Part shown: positions 15,981 through 23,357 of the stretch, piece by piece
Numbering within the stretch: the stretch's first letter is position 1
Layout: every line of letters starts with the position of its first letter
NCBI GenBank assembly: GCA_946414465.1
Contig: CAMKOP010000008.1
Coordinates: 1 to 45,122 of the forward strand
Origin: an uncultured Candidatus Saccharibacteria bacterium
GTDB taxonomy: Bacteria; Patescibacteriota; Saccharimonadia; Saccharimonadales; Saccharimonadaceae
Direction: 5' to 3'
Length of the DNA: 45,122 nt
The notes under the pieces: generated by a model
Seen by the model: the letters and a program-made list of their open reading frames with translations, nothing else
Told to the model about the DNA's origin: nothing
The model's database searches: none
Position numbers and translations under genes: made by a program

Positions 15981-16610
15981 ATGGCAGATATGAGCATAAA
16001 AGAAAGACAGGTTATGATAGATGAGAACGAACTCGACAGAGTAAGAATAGCTCTTCGCTCTCTTGATATTCAAACTCTTTTAACATTCCTCGATAATCAC
16101 AGTGATTGCCTGCATCTTAGCAGATATCACAGGGAGGACTATCCGACCCATTGTCTGATTGTCATTTATAGGATGATAAATGAGTTTCTCTCAGGGAAGG
16201 TATCTGAAGCAGCCCTCGTAGCCGCGTGCCTTCATGACATCGCAAAACCGCGCACAGCTGGGTTAAATAAGAGAAATGAAGCCTGTTTCTATGGTCACGA
16301 AAATGTGACAGATGAAGAAGTGGGTAGGTTTCTCGCATTGGATTATCCAGAATTACAAACAGTGGTAGCACTCATTAGAGCGCATATGCTACCGTTTGGT
16401 GTGAGGTTGACCACTCCTGAGCCTTTCCGCAGCAGAAACCAAGAACGCCTTAGGGCAATTTTGGATGGGAAAGGAAAATCCTTTGAGCTTGATCTAGCGG
16501 CCTTATCAGCTTGCGATGAATCAGCGTCGTTCAGAGATGATGCAGACCTGAATGAAGCAGAAGATATGGCTCAAGCAACTCGTATGTTGCTTATTCATCT
16601 GCTAAATTAA
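15981..16610 (+). CDS. HD-domain phosphohydrolase-like protein
   Basis: A 209-aa protein with a metal-dependent HD fold. Motif residues are YPTHCLIVIYRM (His), ACLHDIAKPRT (His-Asp), FYGHENVTDEEV (His), and a late acidic ALSACDESAS. The pattern is that of the HD domain in CCA-adding enzymes and related nucleotide phosphohydrolases, but without the nucleotidyltransferase half. An in-frame ATG lies at 15963; the start at 15981 is preferred because AAGGAG (15968-15973) sits 7 nt before it. It is a single-gene unit with regulatory block A and its own terminator. Substrate unknown; a nucleotide, RNA 2',3'-phosphate or alarmone are possibilities. Confidence 0.8.
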   Translation: MADMSIKERQVMIDENELDRVRIALRSLDIQTLLTFLDNHSDCLHLSRYHREDYPTHCLIVIYRMINEFLSGKVSEAALVAACLHDIAKPRTAGLNKRNEACFYGHENVTDEEVGRFLALDYPELQTVVALIRAHMLPFGVRLTTPEPFRSRNQERLRAILDGKGKSFELDLAALSACDESASFRDDADLNEAEDMAQATRMLLIHLLN

Positions 16611-16626
16611 GCTCTATTTAACAAAG

Positions 16627-16653
16627 CCCTCGATCTAATGGTCGAGGGTTTTT
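16627..16653 (+). terminator. Terminator of the HD-domain gene
   Basis: CCCTCGA, an 8-nt loop, TCGAGGG and TTTTT. Confidence 0.85.
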
Positions 16654-16672
16654 AATATGAAAAACTTCATTC

Positions 16673-16768
16673 GTAAATATTATTTTTACATTTTTTGATA
16701 GTTTTTACCTCTGTTATTGACGATATTGTTATAATTATATTTACCATTCGTCAAGTTTATTGTATAAT
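16673..16768 (+). promoter_or_regulatory. Triplicated regulatory block, copy B (P-loop gene)
   Basis: GTAAATATTATTTTTAC (16673-16689), TTTTTTGAT, TTACCTCTGTTATT, then TTTACC (16740-16745), a 17-nt spacer and TATAAT (16763-16768). The distance from inverted repeat to -35 is 50 nt, against 48 and 49 in copies A and C. Confidence 0.75.
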
Positions 16769-16809
16769 ATAGCTATATTCGCACTTTTACAGAAAAAGGG
16801 AGGACAGAT

Positions 16810-17442
16810 ATGATCAAGAAATTGATTGGTATGGAGATCGAAAGATATTCCGGAGAAGTATGTATCAGTGAGTATTCCTACGAGGATCGAGAACTGAAAC
16901 GCTACCGTTTGGTTTTCGGCGATGGTGAATCGCTTGTCCTTTGGGAAACTTCTGGCATGTGTTATTCCGGATGGACAACTGCTAGCTGGGGGAACTGGCA
17001 GTGGAGTCATAAGAGAATGCCTTTCTCGTATGCACTCAAGTCTGGCCCCATCGATGTTGAAATCGAAGAGGAGGAGGAAGTTAGCATTACTGTTACATCT
17101 ATTCAAGACGGATGCATTATTGCTGAAGTCGAGAAAGATGGTGGCGATCCATGGTATCCGGAGGGGTTTGTCTCCATAGACGAAGGCTTATTCATCTCCA
17201 CCAGGCGTACCATGTCGGAACGCCCTGTCTGGATTTTCGAGGGTTCTAGTGGCCTGGGAAAATCTAGTCTGGCAGCTATGAGCGGAGAAAAAGTTTTTGA
17301 AACCGACTCTGTAAAAAAACTACCAGAACAAATCTGGGCCGACATCGTCGTGATTGGTAACAAGCGAGGATTCTCGGTTGAAACCATCAAACAATGCCTC
17401 CCCAGAGGTACTAGACCTATTGTTGTCCATTTTTCGGAATGA
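16810..17442 (+). CDS. Unknown protein with C-terminal P-loop
   Basis: A 210-aa protein with a strong AGGGAGG Shine-Dalgarno sequence. Residues 1-135 look beta-rich and very aromatic (CYSGWTTASWGNWQWSHK) and contain an acidic run EIEEEEEV. The C-terminal 70 residues begin with a Walker A loop, GSSGLGKSS (145-153) in VWIFEGSSGLGKSSLA, followed by VFETDSVKKLP and ADIVVIGNKRGFS. This looks like a small nucleotide-binding or kinase-type module, too short for a complete kinase lid region. I know no named family. Base composition is richer in G+C than the core genes. It is a single-gene unit with regulatory block B and its own terminator. Confidence 0.65.
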   Translation: MIKKLIGMEIERYSGEVCISEYSYEDRELKRYRLVFGDGESLVLWETSGMCYSGWTTASWGNWQWSHKRMPFSYALKSGPIDVEIEEEEEVSITVTSIQDGCIIAEVEKDGGDPWYPEGFVSIDEGLFISTRRTMSERPVWIFEGSSGLGKSSLAAMSGEKVFETDSVKKLPEQIWADIVVIGNKRGFSVETIKQCLPRGTRPIVVHFSE

Positions 17443-17460
17443 CAAAAGACTAGTACCATT

Positions 17461-17490
17461 TCCCCCGATACTTTGTCGGGGGATTTTTTT
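17461..17490 (+). terminator. Terminator of the P-loop gene
   Basis: TCCCCCGA, a 7-nt loop, TCGGGGGA and seven T residues. Confidence 0.9.
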
Positions 17491-17503
17491 GATAAGAGTA
17501 TGA

Positions 17504-17509
17504 TAAAAT
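17504..17509 (+). promoter_or_regulatory. -10 element of the TrmB-like gene, leaderless layout
   Basis: TAAAAT 6 nt before the ATG at 17516, with no Shine-Dalgarno sequence; it directly follows the preceding terminator. Confidence 0.5.
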
Positions 17510-17515
17510 GAGTAT

Positions 17516-18304
17516 ATGGAAGAAATTGAAATTCTTAAAAAAGCTGGACTAAATGAGGCTCAGGCTTCAGTTTATAATGTGCTGCTTAAAAATGGCGCTA
17601 TGACACCGGTGGAGATTGCCAATGAAACTGGGCAATCGCGCGAAAACTGTTATGCGGTTGCGAAAAAACTAATAGAGCTAGGGGTAATTGAACAGACAGA
17701 TGATAAAAAATCCAAGTATCAGGTACTTAATCCAAGTACCCTAGAAACATTAGCCGAAAAGCGTCGCAAAGTAGTGGCAAAAAATGAGAAGTTTGTGAAA
17801 GAGAATATTTCTTCATTATTGGACATTTTTTATGCTAATAATGAGATGCCGGGAGCGAGAACTTTGGAAGGACCAGATGGAATCAAAGAGGTTTATCTTG
17901 ATATTCTACGCGTAAAGAAAGACGTTTATTTCTTGAGAACTGAAGCTGATGCTGAATTTTGGCATAATAATGCAGAGTTGCGAGAATTCCTTGAGAACTA
18001 TCGTGAAAAAAGAGCAATCCTAGGTATTCATACTTATGCGCTAACCCCTGTTAATAATCATGCCGTAAGACACACTCGAAGTGGGGGAGATAATTCATGG
18101 AGTTTTGAACGAACTTGGATGCCAAAAGATGCTTATACTGCTAAAGCAGAAGTGCAGGTTTATGGGGATAAAGTTGCGATTTGCACGTATAGTGAGACAC
18201 AGATATCAACAATTATCACTAGCCCTGCGATTGCTGAGGCAATGCGCCAAATTCTTAAGATTATGATGGATTTTTATAAAAAGAATTTCCCGCAGGAACA
18301 ATAG
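17516..18304 (+). CDS. TrmB-like transcriptional regulator
   Basis: A 262-aa protein with an N-terminal winged helix-turn-helix (about 1-75; LNEAQASVYNVLLKNGAMTPVEIANETGQSRENCYAVAKKLIELGVIEQT), typical of TrmB/MarR-like regulators. A coiled stretch follows (about 75-105). The C-terminal domain (about 110-260) has a phospholipase-D-like fold pattern seen in TrmB-family sensors (GIKEVYLDILRVKKDVYFLR, VQVYGDKVAICTYSE). Codon use looks like the core genes. It sits between units B and C of the triplicated regulatory blocks, so it is a candidate, unproven, for the regulator that reads them. Effector unknown. Confidence 0.8.
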   Translation: MEEIEILKKAGLNEAQASVYNVLLKNGAMTPVEIANETGQSRENCYAVAKKLIELGVIEQTDDKKSKYQVLNPSTLETLAEKRRKVVAKNEKFVKENISSLLDIFYANNEMPGARTLEGPDGIKEVYLDILRVKKDVYFLRTEADAEFWHNNAELREFLENYREKRAILGIHTYALTPVNNHAVRHTRSGGDNSWSFERTWMPKDAYTAKAEVQVYGDKVAICTYSETQISTIITSPAIAEAMRQILKIMMDFYKKNFPQEQ

Positions 18305-18305
18305 A

Positions 18306-18402
18306 TGTAAAAACTAATTTTACATTTATTTATTTTTTTTACCTCTGTAATTTATACATAATTTAATATTATATTTACTTTTTGTCAAATATATTGTATA
18401 AT
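18306..18402 (+). promoter_or_regulatory. Triplicated regulatory block, copy C (large RNA unit)
   Basis: TGTAAAAACTAATTTTACA (18306-18324), a T-rich run, TTACCTCTGTAATT, then TTTACT (18374-18379), a 17-nt spacer with TTTTGTCAAA, and TATAAT (18397-18402). It begins one base after the TrmB-like stop codon. Confidence 0.75.
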
Positions 18403-18408
18403 TGCTTT

Positions 18409-19060
18409 AGTTCGTTAGAAATAGCGAGCTCGCAATTTTATAATACGTTAGCAGACACATCATCTGCAAGATAAATTTGGTGCCGCTATGCGCCATGTAA
18501 AGTCCTGCAGGATTTTACTAAAGTTCAGTGCGGGGTGCCTCGGCCCAAGAGCGAGGGGGTGCGACTTTGTCGCATTCGTTTGGGTCCTCGTCCCGTAACG
18601 GGGCCACGGCATTGCCTACTTCTTGCGGTAGTATCTCATGCAAGTATCTGTATTCGTACCAGCTTCGGTTGGTCTCTCGTGGAGCGAAAAAAGCCAAGAA
18701 ATATATATCTTGGTGGACGCACCAAGGTATATCATTTACTCTTGGTGGGACGCTACCGAGAGATGACTTATAAGCAGCGAGTGCAGACAGAGGTGATGAT
18801 TTTTCGCAGGGCAGAATTTTTCCTACCGAGAATGGAAAAAGCCTGAACGAGCACGACCTTGGACCCAGGGATAACTTCTGCAAAAGCAGAAGGAAAGGTG
18901 AAAGCCTTCGTGTAAGTCTGGGCGGGATGTGCCGCCCTAAGAGTTTGCTTGCCTCCGGCAGTTTTGCTGGGGGCATTTCCTTGGTTTTCATGCTATTAAC
19001 CGCAGATTTCGCGCTCTACTTTTGAAGCGGGGTAGGGTTCGGAATCTGCGGTTAAGGGTT
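18409..19060 (+). ncRNA. Large hairpin-rich structured RNA (or giant 5' leader), about 650 nt
   Basis: About 700 nt between promoter block C and the next start codon contain no convincing gene but many stable hairpins: GTAAAGTCCT/AGGATTTTAC (18497-18518), TGCGAC/GTCGCA (18560-18574), TTGGTG/CACCAA with loop GACG (18710-18725), CTTCTGC/GCAGAAG with loop AAAA (18875-18892), GGGCGG/CCGCCC (18920-18937), TGCCTCCGGCA/TGCTGGGGGCA (18950-18975), and a 13-bp perfect helix TTAACCGCAGATT/AATCTGCGGTTAA (18996-19055) that encloses a second helix. Longer-range pairing (TCTCTCG..GAGCG near 18675 with CGCT..CGAGAGA near 18750) suggests a multibranched fold. G+C is well above the flanks. It does not show the signatures of RNase P, tmRNA, SRP RNA, rRNA or group II introns. 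It resembles the ornate large RNAs in size and style. The boundaries are estimates. Confidence 0.65.
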
Positions 19061-19109
19061 ACTCTTTTCCACAGATAAGCTATCACTTCTCGCGCGAAAG
19101 GGGTCAACT

Positions 19110-19625
19110 ATGACAAGAGAAGAAAAAATGAACCAGATACTCGATTCCATCTATGCACCAGCCACCATAGTCTATGAGCTAGGAGGGTACGGACAGGAAG
19201 TGAGAATCTACTCCGATCTGGAGGATAAGGCAAGTCTGTTCGATTTTTCGTATTCAGTAGATGCGGAAAATGAGCCTACTTATCTTTATCTGAAGGAACA
19301 CGCTGAGGATGTCTTCGCTAGTAGGGACCCCGAAATGCGAATAAGAAGAGTACTCTTCTACTCGCCTGACGGGATAGCCGATATCGGTATCCAACTAGAG
19401 CTCGACATCTCAGAAAGACTAAGAGTCTTGGAAACCGAGGATATACTGTACCTAAACAGTAGCCTTGAGGATCCAAAATTCGGTGTCTCTCTGCACCCAG
19501 ATAGCAAAAGCAAACCAAGCTACTATCTGGTGGGCTATACCCAGAACGAGGAGCAGAGTCCATACGTGACATTCTATCACGAAATGGGCCCCGCCACAAC
19601 CATTACATTCACTATGATTGAATAG
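19110..19625 (+). CDS. Unknown acidic protein downstream of the large RNA
   Basis: A 171-aa acidic protein I do not recognise. It begins MTREEKMNQILDSIYAPATIV and looks beta-rich with regular alternation (VRIYSDLEDKASLFDFSYSVD, PSYYLVGYTQNEEQSPYVTFYHEMG). It has no signal peptide, membrane helix or cysteine cluster. An AAAGGGG sequence precedes the ATG. No promoter or terminator is evident between the large RNA and this gene, so they are probably one transcript starting at block C. The RNA could then be a leader of this gene or be processed from it. Its base composition is similar to the P-loop gene and unlike core genes. Confidence 0.65.
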   Translation: MTREEKMNQILDSIYAPATIVYELGGYGQEVRIYSDLEDKASLFDFSYSVDAENEPTYLYLKEHAEDVFASRDPEMRIRRVLFYSPDGIADIGIQLELDISERLRVLETEDILYLNSSLEDPKFGVSLHPDSKSKPSYYLVGYTQNEEQSPYVTFYHEMGPATTITFTMIE

Positions 19626-19645
19626 TGGTCATTCGTTCTAAAAAA

Positions 19646-19674
19646 CCCTGGCATATAATGCTGGGGCTTTTTTA
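19646..19674 (+). terminator. Terminator of the large-RNA unit
   Basis: CCCTGGCAT/ATGCTGGGG (two G-U pairs) followed by six T residues. Confidence 0.8.
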
Positions 19675-19715
19675 TGTTGCAATACTTTGAATTTACATAA
19701 TTACAGAATATAGAT

Positions 19716-19743
19716 AATCCCGACCATATAGGTCGGGATTTTT
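19716..19743. terminator. Terminator of the leftward lipoprotein gene
   Basis: AATCCCGACC, a 5-nt loop and the exact complement, directly at the lipoprotein stop codon. It also backs up termination from the left. Confidence 0.8.
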
Positions 19744-20383
19744 AACGGGCAATGTGACGAAGTTCGCTAAGTGAAGCTTCTTTGTTGACTGGTGCTAGAT
19801 CGAATACATCTACATCTGTAAGCTCATACTCAGGAGAAATGACGTGCGGTACGCCTGTGAATGAGGTCTTTTTGGCGCAGGCATAATCCCATAGCCCATC
19901 TGCGTCGAGATCGCAAGCTGAAAATTGCTGAATCTCTTTATCCAATAACGATTTACGTTTAGACCAATTTACTAAGACGCCTGTAACGCGCACTGTGTTT
20001 CCTGATGCATACTCATTAATGATTCCATCATCCACAAGAGATATTATTAGATCCGCCGCGATTGATTCGCGATGCGTCCTAGTATCCATATCAAGATAGA
20101 CTTCAGTCGGTGCAGTAACTATCCGTTCGGAGTTACTTGTCTCTAGACGAAAACTAACTTGAATTGGATATTTGTCTTCGATACTATCTTGCACGAGGTT
20201 TGTAGCCGTGTAGGCTGAGTCCCAGAATTCATTGTCATTAATTTGTGTTGTTAACTCATCAATATAAGATTGCTTCGCTATTAATTCTGTTTGGGCGTCA
20301 CTCTGAACACCTTCTTGACCACAGGCTGTAAAATTGCCTATGAGAAACAATACTACTGATACTATTCCGATTATCTCCTTCAT
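19742..20383 (-). CDS. Putative lipoprotein of unknown function
   Basis: A 213-aa protein with MKEIIGIVSVVLFLIGNFTACG at its start: a hydrophobic signal ending in a lipobox-like FTAC, so Cys21 is the likely lipidated residue. The rest is soluble and acidic, with a beta-strand-rich middle (YPIQVSFRLET, VTGVLVNWSKRK) and FSACDLDADGLWDYACAKKTSF, whose DxDADG-like stretch recalls a calcium loop. An AGGAGGG Shine-Dalgarno sequence supports the start. Upstream, TACAAT and a GTAAAAGTTTAC palindrome could form the promoter region. Function unknown; a surface location is inferred. Confidence 0.7.
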   Translation of the reverse strand: MKEIIGIVSVVLFLIGNFTACGQEGVQSDAQTELIAKQSYIDELTTQINDNEFWDSAYTATNLVQDSIEDKYPIQVSFRLETSNSERIVTAPTEVYLDMDTRTHRESIAADLIISLVDDGIINEYASGNTVRVTGVLVNWSKRKSLLDKEIQQFSACDLDADGLWDYACAKKTSFTGVPHVISPEYELTDVDVFDLAPVNKEASLSELRHIAR

Positions 20384-20462
20384 CTAAACCCTCCTAATGT
20401 TCTTCTACAAATTGTAAACTTTTACTATTGTAGCATATTATGGGTTTAGAAGAGAATGGTTA

Positions 20463-23117
20463 TCAGCGTTTAAAGAAACTCTTCTTTGTTATGCGACGAT
20501 AGACTAGATAGCCACTTACGCTGATTACGACTACTGATGCGATGAACAATACTTTGTAATCTTCTTTTTGTCCAGAGAAAGCGGCAGTGAAAAAGCCGGT
20601 ATCTGGCACAGGAATTTCTACTTCAAATGATTCGTCGGCGTTTTCGAAATCTTTATGCTCTACGAGTAAATCATCTCCACGATATAGGCTTTCGAATATT
20701 ACAAGCTTCGCTCCACCGAGATCGTTGGTGTTGATGTCGTAGTACATATACACTTCACCACAGGTTTCTTCGGGGGTAAACGTAAGTGTAGATTCAATTG
20801 GTTCACCGTTTACTAGTAGTTTGCCTTTAGTATTCTTGTCCATAACGACACCCTTAATCGTATATTCGACTCCTGGCTTCAGACAATATGTCACAACGTC
20901 TTTGATCTTTACATTATCCGCCATAGGTACAGTCTTGCTACCGGTATCGTAATCAAAGGCATAGGTATGCAGCTTTAGGACTTCTACGGTTTGGTTCAAA
21001 TCATTAATATCTTTGTGATCATATATCATTTCATTTTTGTAGTACAGTTCTTCAAATACGACCAATTCTTTTCCGCCAAGTTCAGATGCGTCAAATTTGA
21101 ATTCAAGCTCAGCAGTACCACATTCGTCAGTTGTTTTGATTGTAATAGAATTCTCTACTGGTTTACCATTAATGAGTAGCTTTTCGCCGGTTGATTTATC
21201 CATTAGATAACCTTTGATGGTATATTCTGTGTTCTTTTTGGCACAGTAGTCAATCTTATCTACTATGGTTGCTTCTTGTTCGATTTCTACGACTTTATCA
21301 CCATCTTTTTTATCGCTCGCTGTAGTATTAAGCTGAAGTTGAGCACAAGCGTTGTCCCAATCGCCTAAATCTACGACTTTATTATTTTCAGTGATATTTA
21401 CTGTCACTTTTTCGGTGATAATATTAGTACAGTGGAAGTTATGATCACATTTCAATTCTTGAATGATGTAGGTACCATAAGGTAATGCGCCCAGGGAATC
21501 ATTAACTGGTAATGGGTTACCGTTAGCATCTTTGCCGAACCATGTACCGAATCCTTTAAATGTAATGTTCTCGTCTGTATCGTTGTAAATCGAGTCATAG
21601 CCGTTGGTATTGTTGGAGTGAGCCGCGAATGAATTCGAAGTATTTACTTCACCTTCTTGATTCGTAACAACGATATGCGTTTCCTTGACTTCTTTGTTTT
21701 TGTCGATGGCGGAGATACTAAAGATGGTGTTAGCCATAACCATATTATTAGTCTTGTCCTTCTTGACGAATTTAAGATCGCCACGAATCGGTTGGTTTTC
21801 AAAAGTGTAATGTACTACATCTTGATTATTGCTTGGAATATTGATGGTTCTTGGGGTACTGTCTTTGACGTACCCTTCTGCTGCAACGGTCTCTGTGAGT
21901 TCATATTTACCGTATGGCAAAGAGTTAAACTCTACGCCACATCCGCCTGCAGACACTGTCCTTGTAGCTACTACTTCACCAACGCCATAAGTCCTTCCTC
22001 CGTAATAGACGGCCTGTGCCGACCTATTAACAATCTGAAACTCTGTACCGGCAAAGGATAATTCGCCCGTATTTGTACAGCTATGAGTTTCTTTGTCGAC
22101 TTTGTCGACGATGAAATTACCTTTACGGACCAAATCATAGAAGGAAAGGGTCGGATTTTGCGATTGATTCAAAGTAATAGTTTGTTCTGCTGCTGTTAAT
22201 TGATATGTTGTATTAGTTGCAGTTTCTATTACGCGGTATTTCGTACCGTCAGCAAGTAAATTAGTAAAGGAAAGATTCCCGTTAGCGTCTGTGACACCAG
22301 TTCTCACTACATCACCGTCCTCATAGAAATTACCAGTAGAAGGATTAAAAATCTTTTCTCCCGAGGCATTAATAACTTCAAATCTTATGCCTGCGAGACT
22401 GGCATTGCCTTGAGGAACACATTGACGTGTTTCCTGGTCACATTTCTTGATGTTTAAATTGCTATACTTTGTGGCATCTTCAATCCAGACAATATCCTGA
22501 TAACCAGAGCCACCTTCGATGCGATAGAGCTGGTAATTCTTAGCCAACGTCCACACATTGCTATCGTCGTTGATATAATCGGCTAGTATTCGGATAGCAT
22601 TATTAATTCTAGTTAAGTTTGCGTCATCTACGCCTGAATGATCATCCGCGTATATTACACCTAGGATTGCGTGGGTCCATGCAAAACGGTCCTTGGTGCT
22701 ATCGACATCAGGCCAGGAACCAAAAATGCGGTTTTTCGCAGCAGTCACATCTGAGTTCGTACCGGCATATTGGTGAATATACATAATCAACTTCATTTCG
22801 TTATACTTGAGTGAATCTTGTTGAATTTTTATAGCTGAATATGTTCTTTCGTTCGGCATATCCTTTACTGGATTAGCACAGTAAGCTTGATAGGTTTTAC
22901 CGCCTGACTTAATATTAAACTTGTGAGTTTGCCAATCGTCATATTCGATAGTCCCTCCGTGAGTTAGTGTCACGTCGGCGCCATCTTCTGTCGTTGCGTA
23001 CGATTCGGTATTATTCAGTTTTGATATTACTATTCCAGTCACGCAGAGAACTGCTGCAACAATAGCACTTATACAGGTGACCCTGAATAGATGTTTCCTG
23101 TGCGAAATTTTAAACAT
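20463..23117 (-). CDS. Sortase-anchored surface protein with SpaA-like and VaFE repeats
   Basis: An 884-aa cell-surface adhesin-like protein. A long N-terminal signal (HRKHLFRVTCISAIVAAVLCVTGIVIS) precedes a domain with YCANPVKDMP and AWTHAILGVIY, resembling thioester/TQXA-type head domains. The position that is Gln in thioester-forming members reads His here. Three SpaA/Cna-B-like domains follow (starting near KKCDQETRQC, VDKVDKETHSC and LKFVKKDKTNN). Two tandem VaFE (ester-bond type) repeats come next, each with EYTIKGxxMDK and a late LVxFExLY motif. It ends with the sorting signal VPDTG, a hydrophobic helix and a basic tail KKSFFKR. The frame extends to an ATG at 23189, but the promoter lies at 23161-23189. 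The start is therefore 23117, preceded by AAGGAAA. No sortase gene is in view. A role in host contact is inferred. Confidence 0.88.
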   Translation of the reverse strand: MFKISHRKHLFRVTCISAIVAAVLCVTGIVISKLNNTESYATTEDGADVTLTHGGTIEYDDWQTHKFNIKSGGKTYQAYCANPVKDMPNERTYSAIKIQQDSLKYNEMKLIMYIHQYAGTNSDVTAAKNRIFGSWPDVDSTKDRFAWTHAILGVIYADDHSGVDDANLTRINNAIRILADYINDDSNVWTLAKNYQLYRIEGGSGYQDIVWIEDATKYSNLNIKKCDQETRQCVPQGNASLAGIRFEVINASGEKIFNPSTGNFYEDGDVVRTGVTDANGNLSFTNLLADGTKYRVIETATNTTYQLTAAEQTITLNQSQNPTLSFYDLVRKGNFIVDKVDKETHSCTNTGELSFAGTEFQIVNRSAQAVYYGGRTYGVGEVVATRTVSAGGCGVEFNSLPYGKYELTETVAAEGYVKDSTPRTINIPSNNQDVVHYTFENQPIRGDLKFVKKDKTNNMVMANTIFSISAIDKNKEVKETHIVVTNQEGEVNTSNSFAAHSNNTNGYDSIYNDTDENITFKGFGTWFGKDANGNPLPVNDSLGALPYGTYIIQELKCDHNFHCTNIITEKVTVNITENNKVVDLGDWDNACAQLQLNTTASDKKDGDKVVEIEQEATIVDKIDYCAKKNTEYTIKGYLMDKSTGEKLLINGKPVENSITIKTTDECGTAELEFKFDASELGGKELVVFEELYYKNEMIYDHKDINDLNQTVEVLKLHTYAFDYDTGSKTVPMADNVKIKDVVTYCLKPGVEYTIKGVVMDKNTKGKLLVNGEPIESTLTFTPEETCGEVYMYYDINTNDLGGAKLVIFESLYRGDDLLVEHKDFENADESFEVEIPVPDTGFFTAAFSGQKEDYKVLFIASVVVISVSGYLVYRRITKKSFFKR

Positions 23118-23160
23118 TTTTATTTTCCTTTTTATGTTTTGATGACCTTTTGCTATCTCT

Positions 23161-23189
23161 ATTATACTCATGTTTATTATTTTTGTCAA
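23161..23189 (-). promoter_or_regulatory. Consensus promoter of the surface protein
   Basis: On the minus strand TTGACA (23189-23184), a 17-nt spacer and TATAAT (23166-23161). It fixes the start at 23117 rather than at the in-frame ATG at 23189. Confidence 0.85.
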
Positions 23190-23260
23190 TAGTTTTTTAG
23201 AAGAATTATATTATCCTGATGTTTGTACCTTTTTTAGTGTCAGTATTTTGAATTTTACTC

Positions 23261-23289
23261 TTTACAATTTAGTAAAAATAGTCTAAAAT
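23261..23289 (+). promoter_or_regulatory. Promoter of tuf
   Basis: TTTACA (23261-23266), a 17-nt spacer and TAAAAT (23284-23289), leaving a leader of about 60 nt with AAAGGAG before the ATG. Confidence 0.65.
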
Positions 23290-23357
23290 AGTATGGTAGA
23301 GTTTTGGAGCTGGTTTTTATTAGCGCTCCAAACATTAATAATATAAAAGGAGATTGA

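Noticed and set aside
18541..18612. Second copy of the gatA palindromic element
   Set aside because: The stretch is also G+C-rich and has a TCGTCCCGTAACGGGG segment resembling part of the gatA insert, but the terminal inverted repeats are absent and the similarity is short.
18518..18991. Open frames on both strands inside the 18.4-19.1 kb region (for example minus 18518-18991, plus 18528-18773 and 18535-18846)
   Set aside because: Composition is atypical, there is no convincing start signal, and they overlap each other. The interval is better explained by hairpin-rich RNA.
18409..19060. RNase P RNA, tmRNA, SRP RNA or group I/II intron
   Set aside because: I looked for the conserved GAGGAAAGTC/ACAGAA cores, the tmRNA 5' and CCA-end motifs, the SRP GGAAG loop and an intron domain V. 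None is present. Only by-eye checks were possible.
23118..23189. Longer N-terminus of the surface protein (start at 23189)
   Set aside because: The promoter TTGACA-N17-TATAAT occupies 23161-23189, so those codons are not transcribed. The ATG at 23117 has a Shine-Dalgarno sequence and begins a proper signal peptide.
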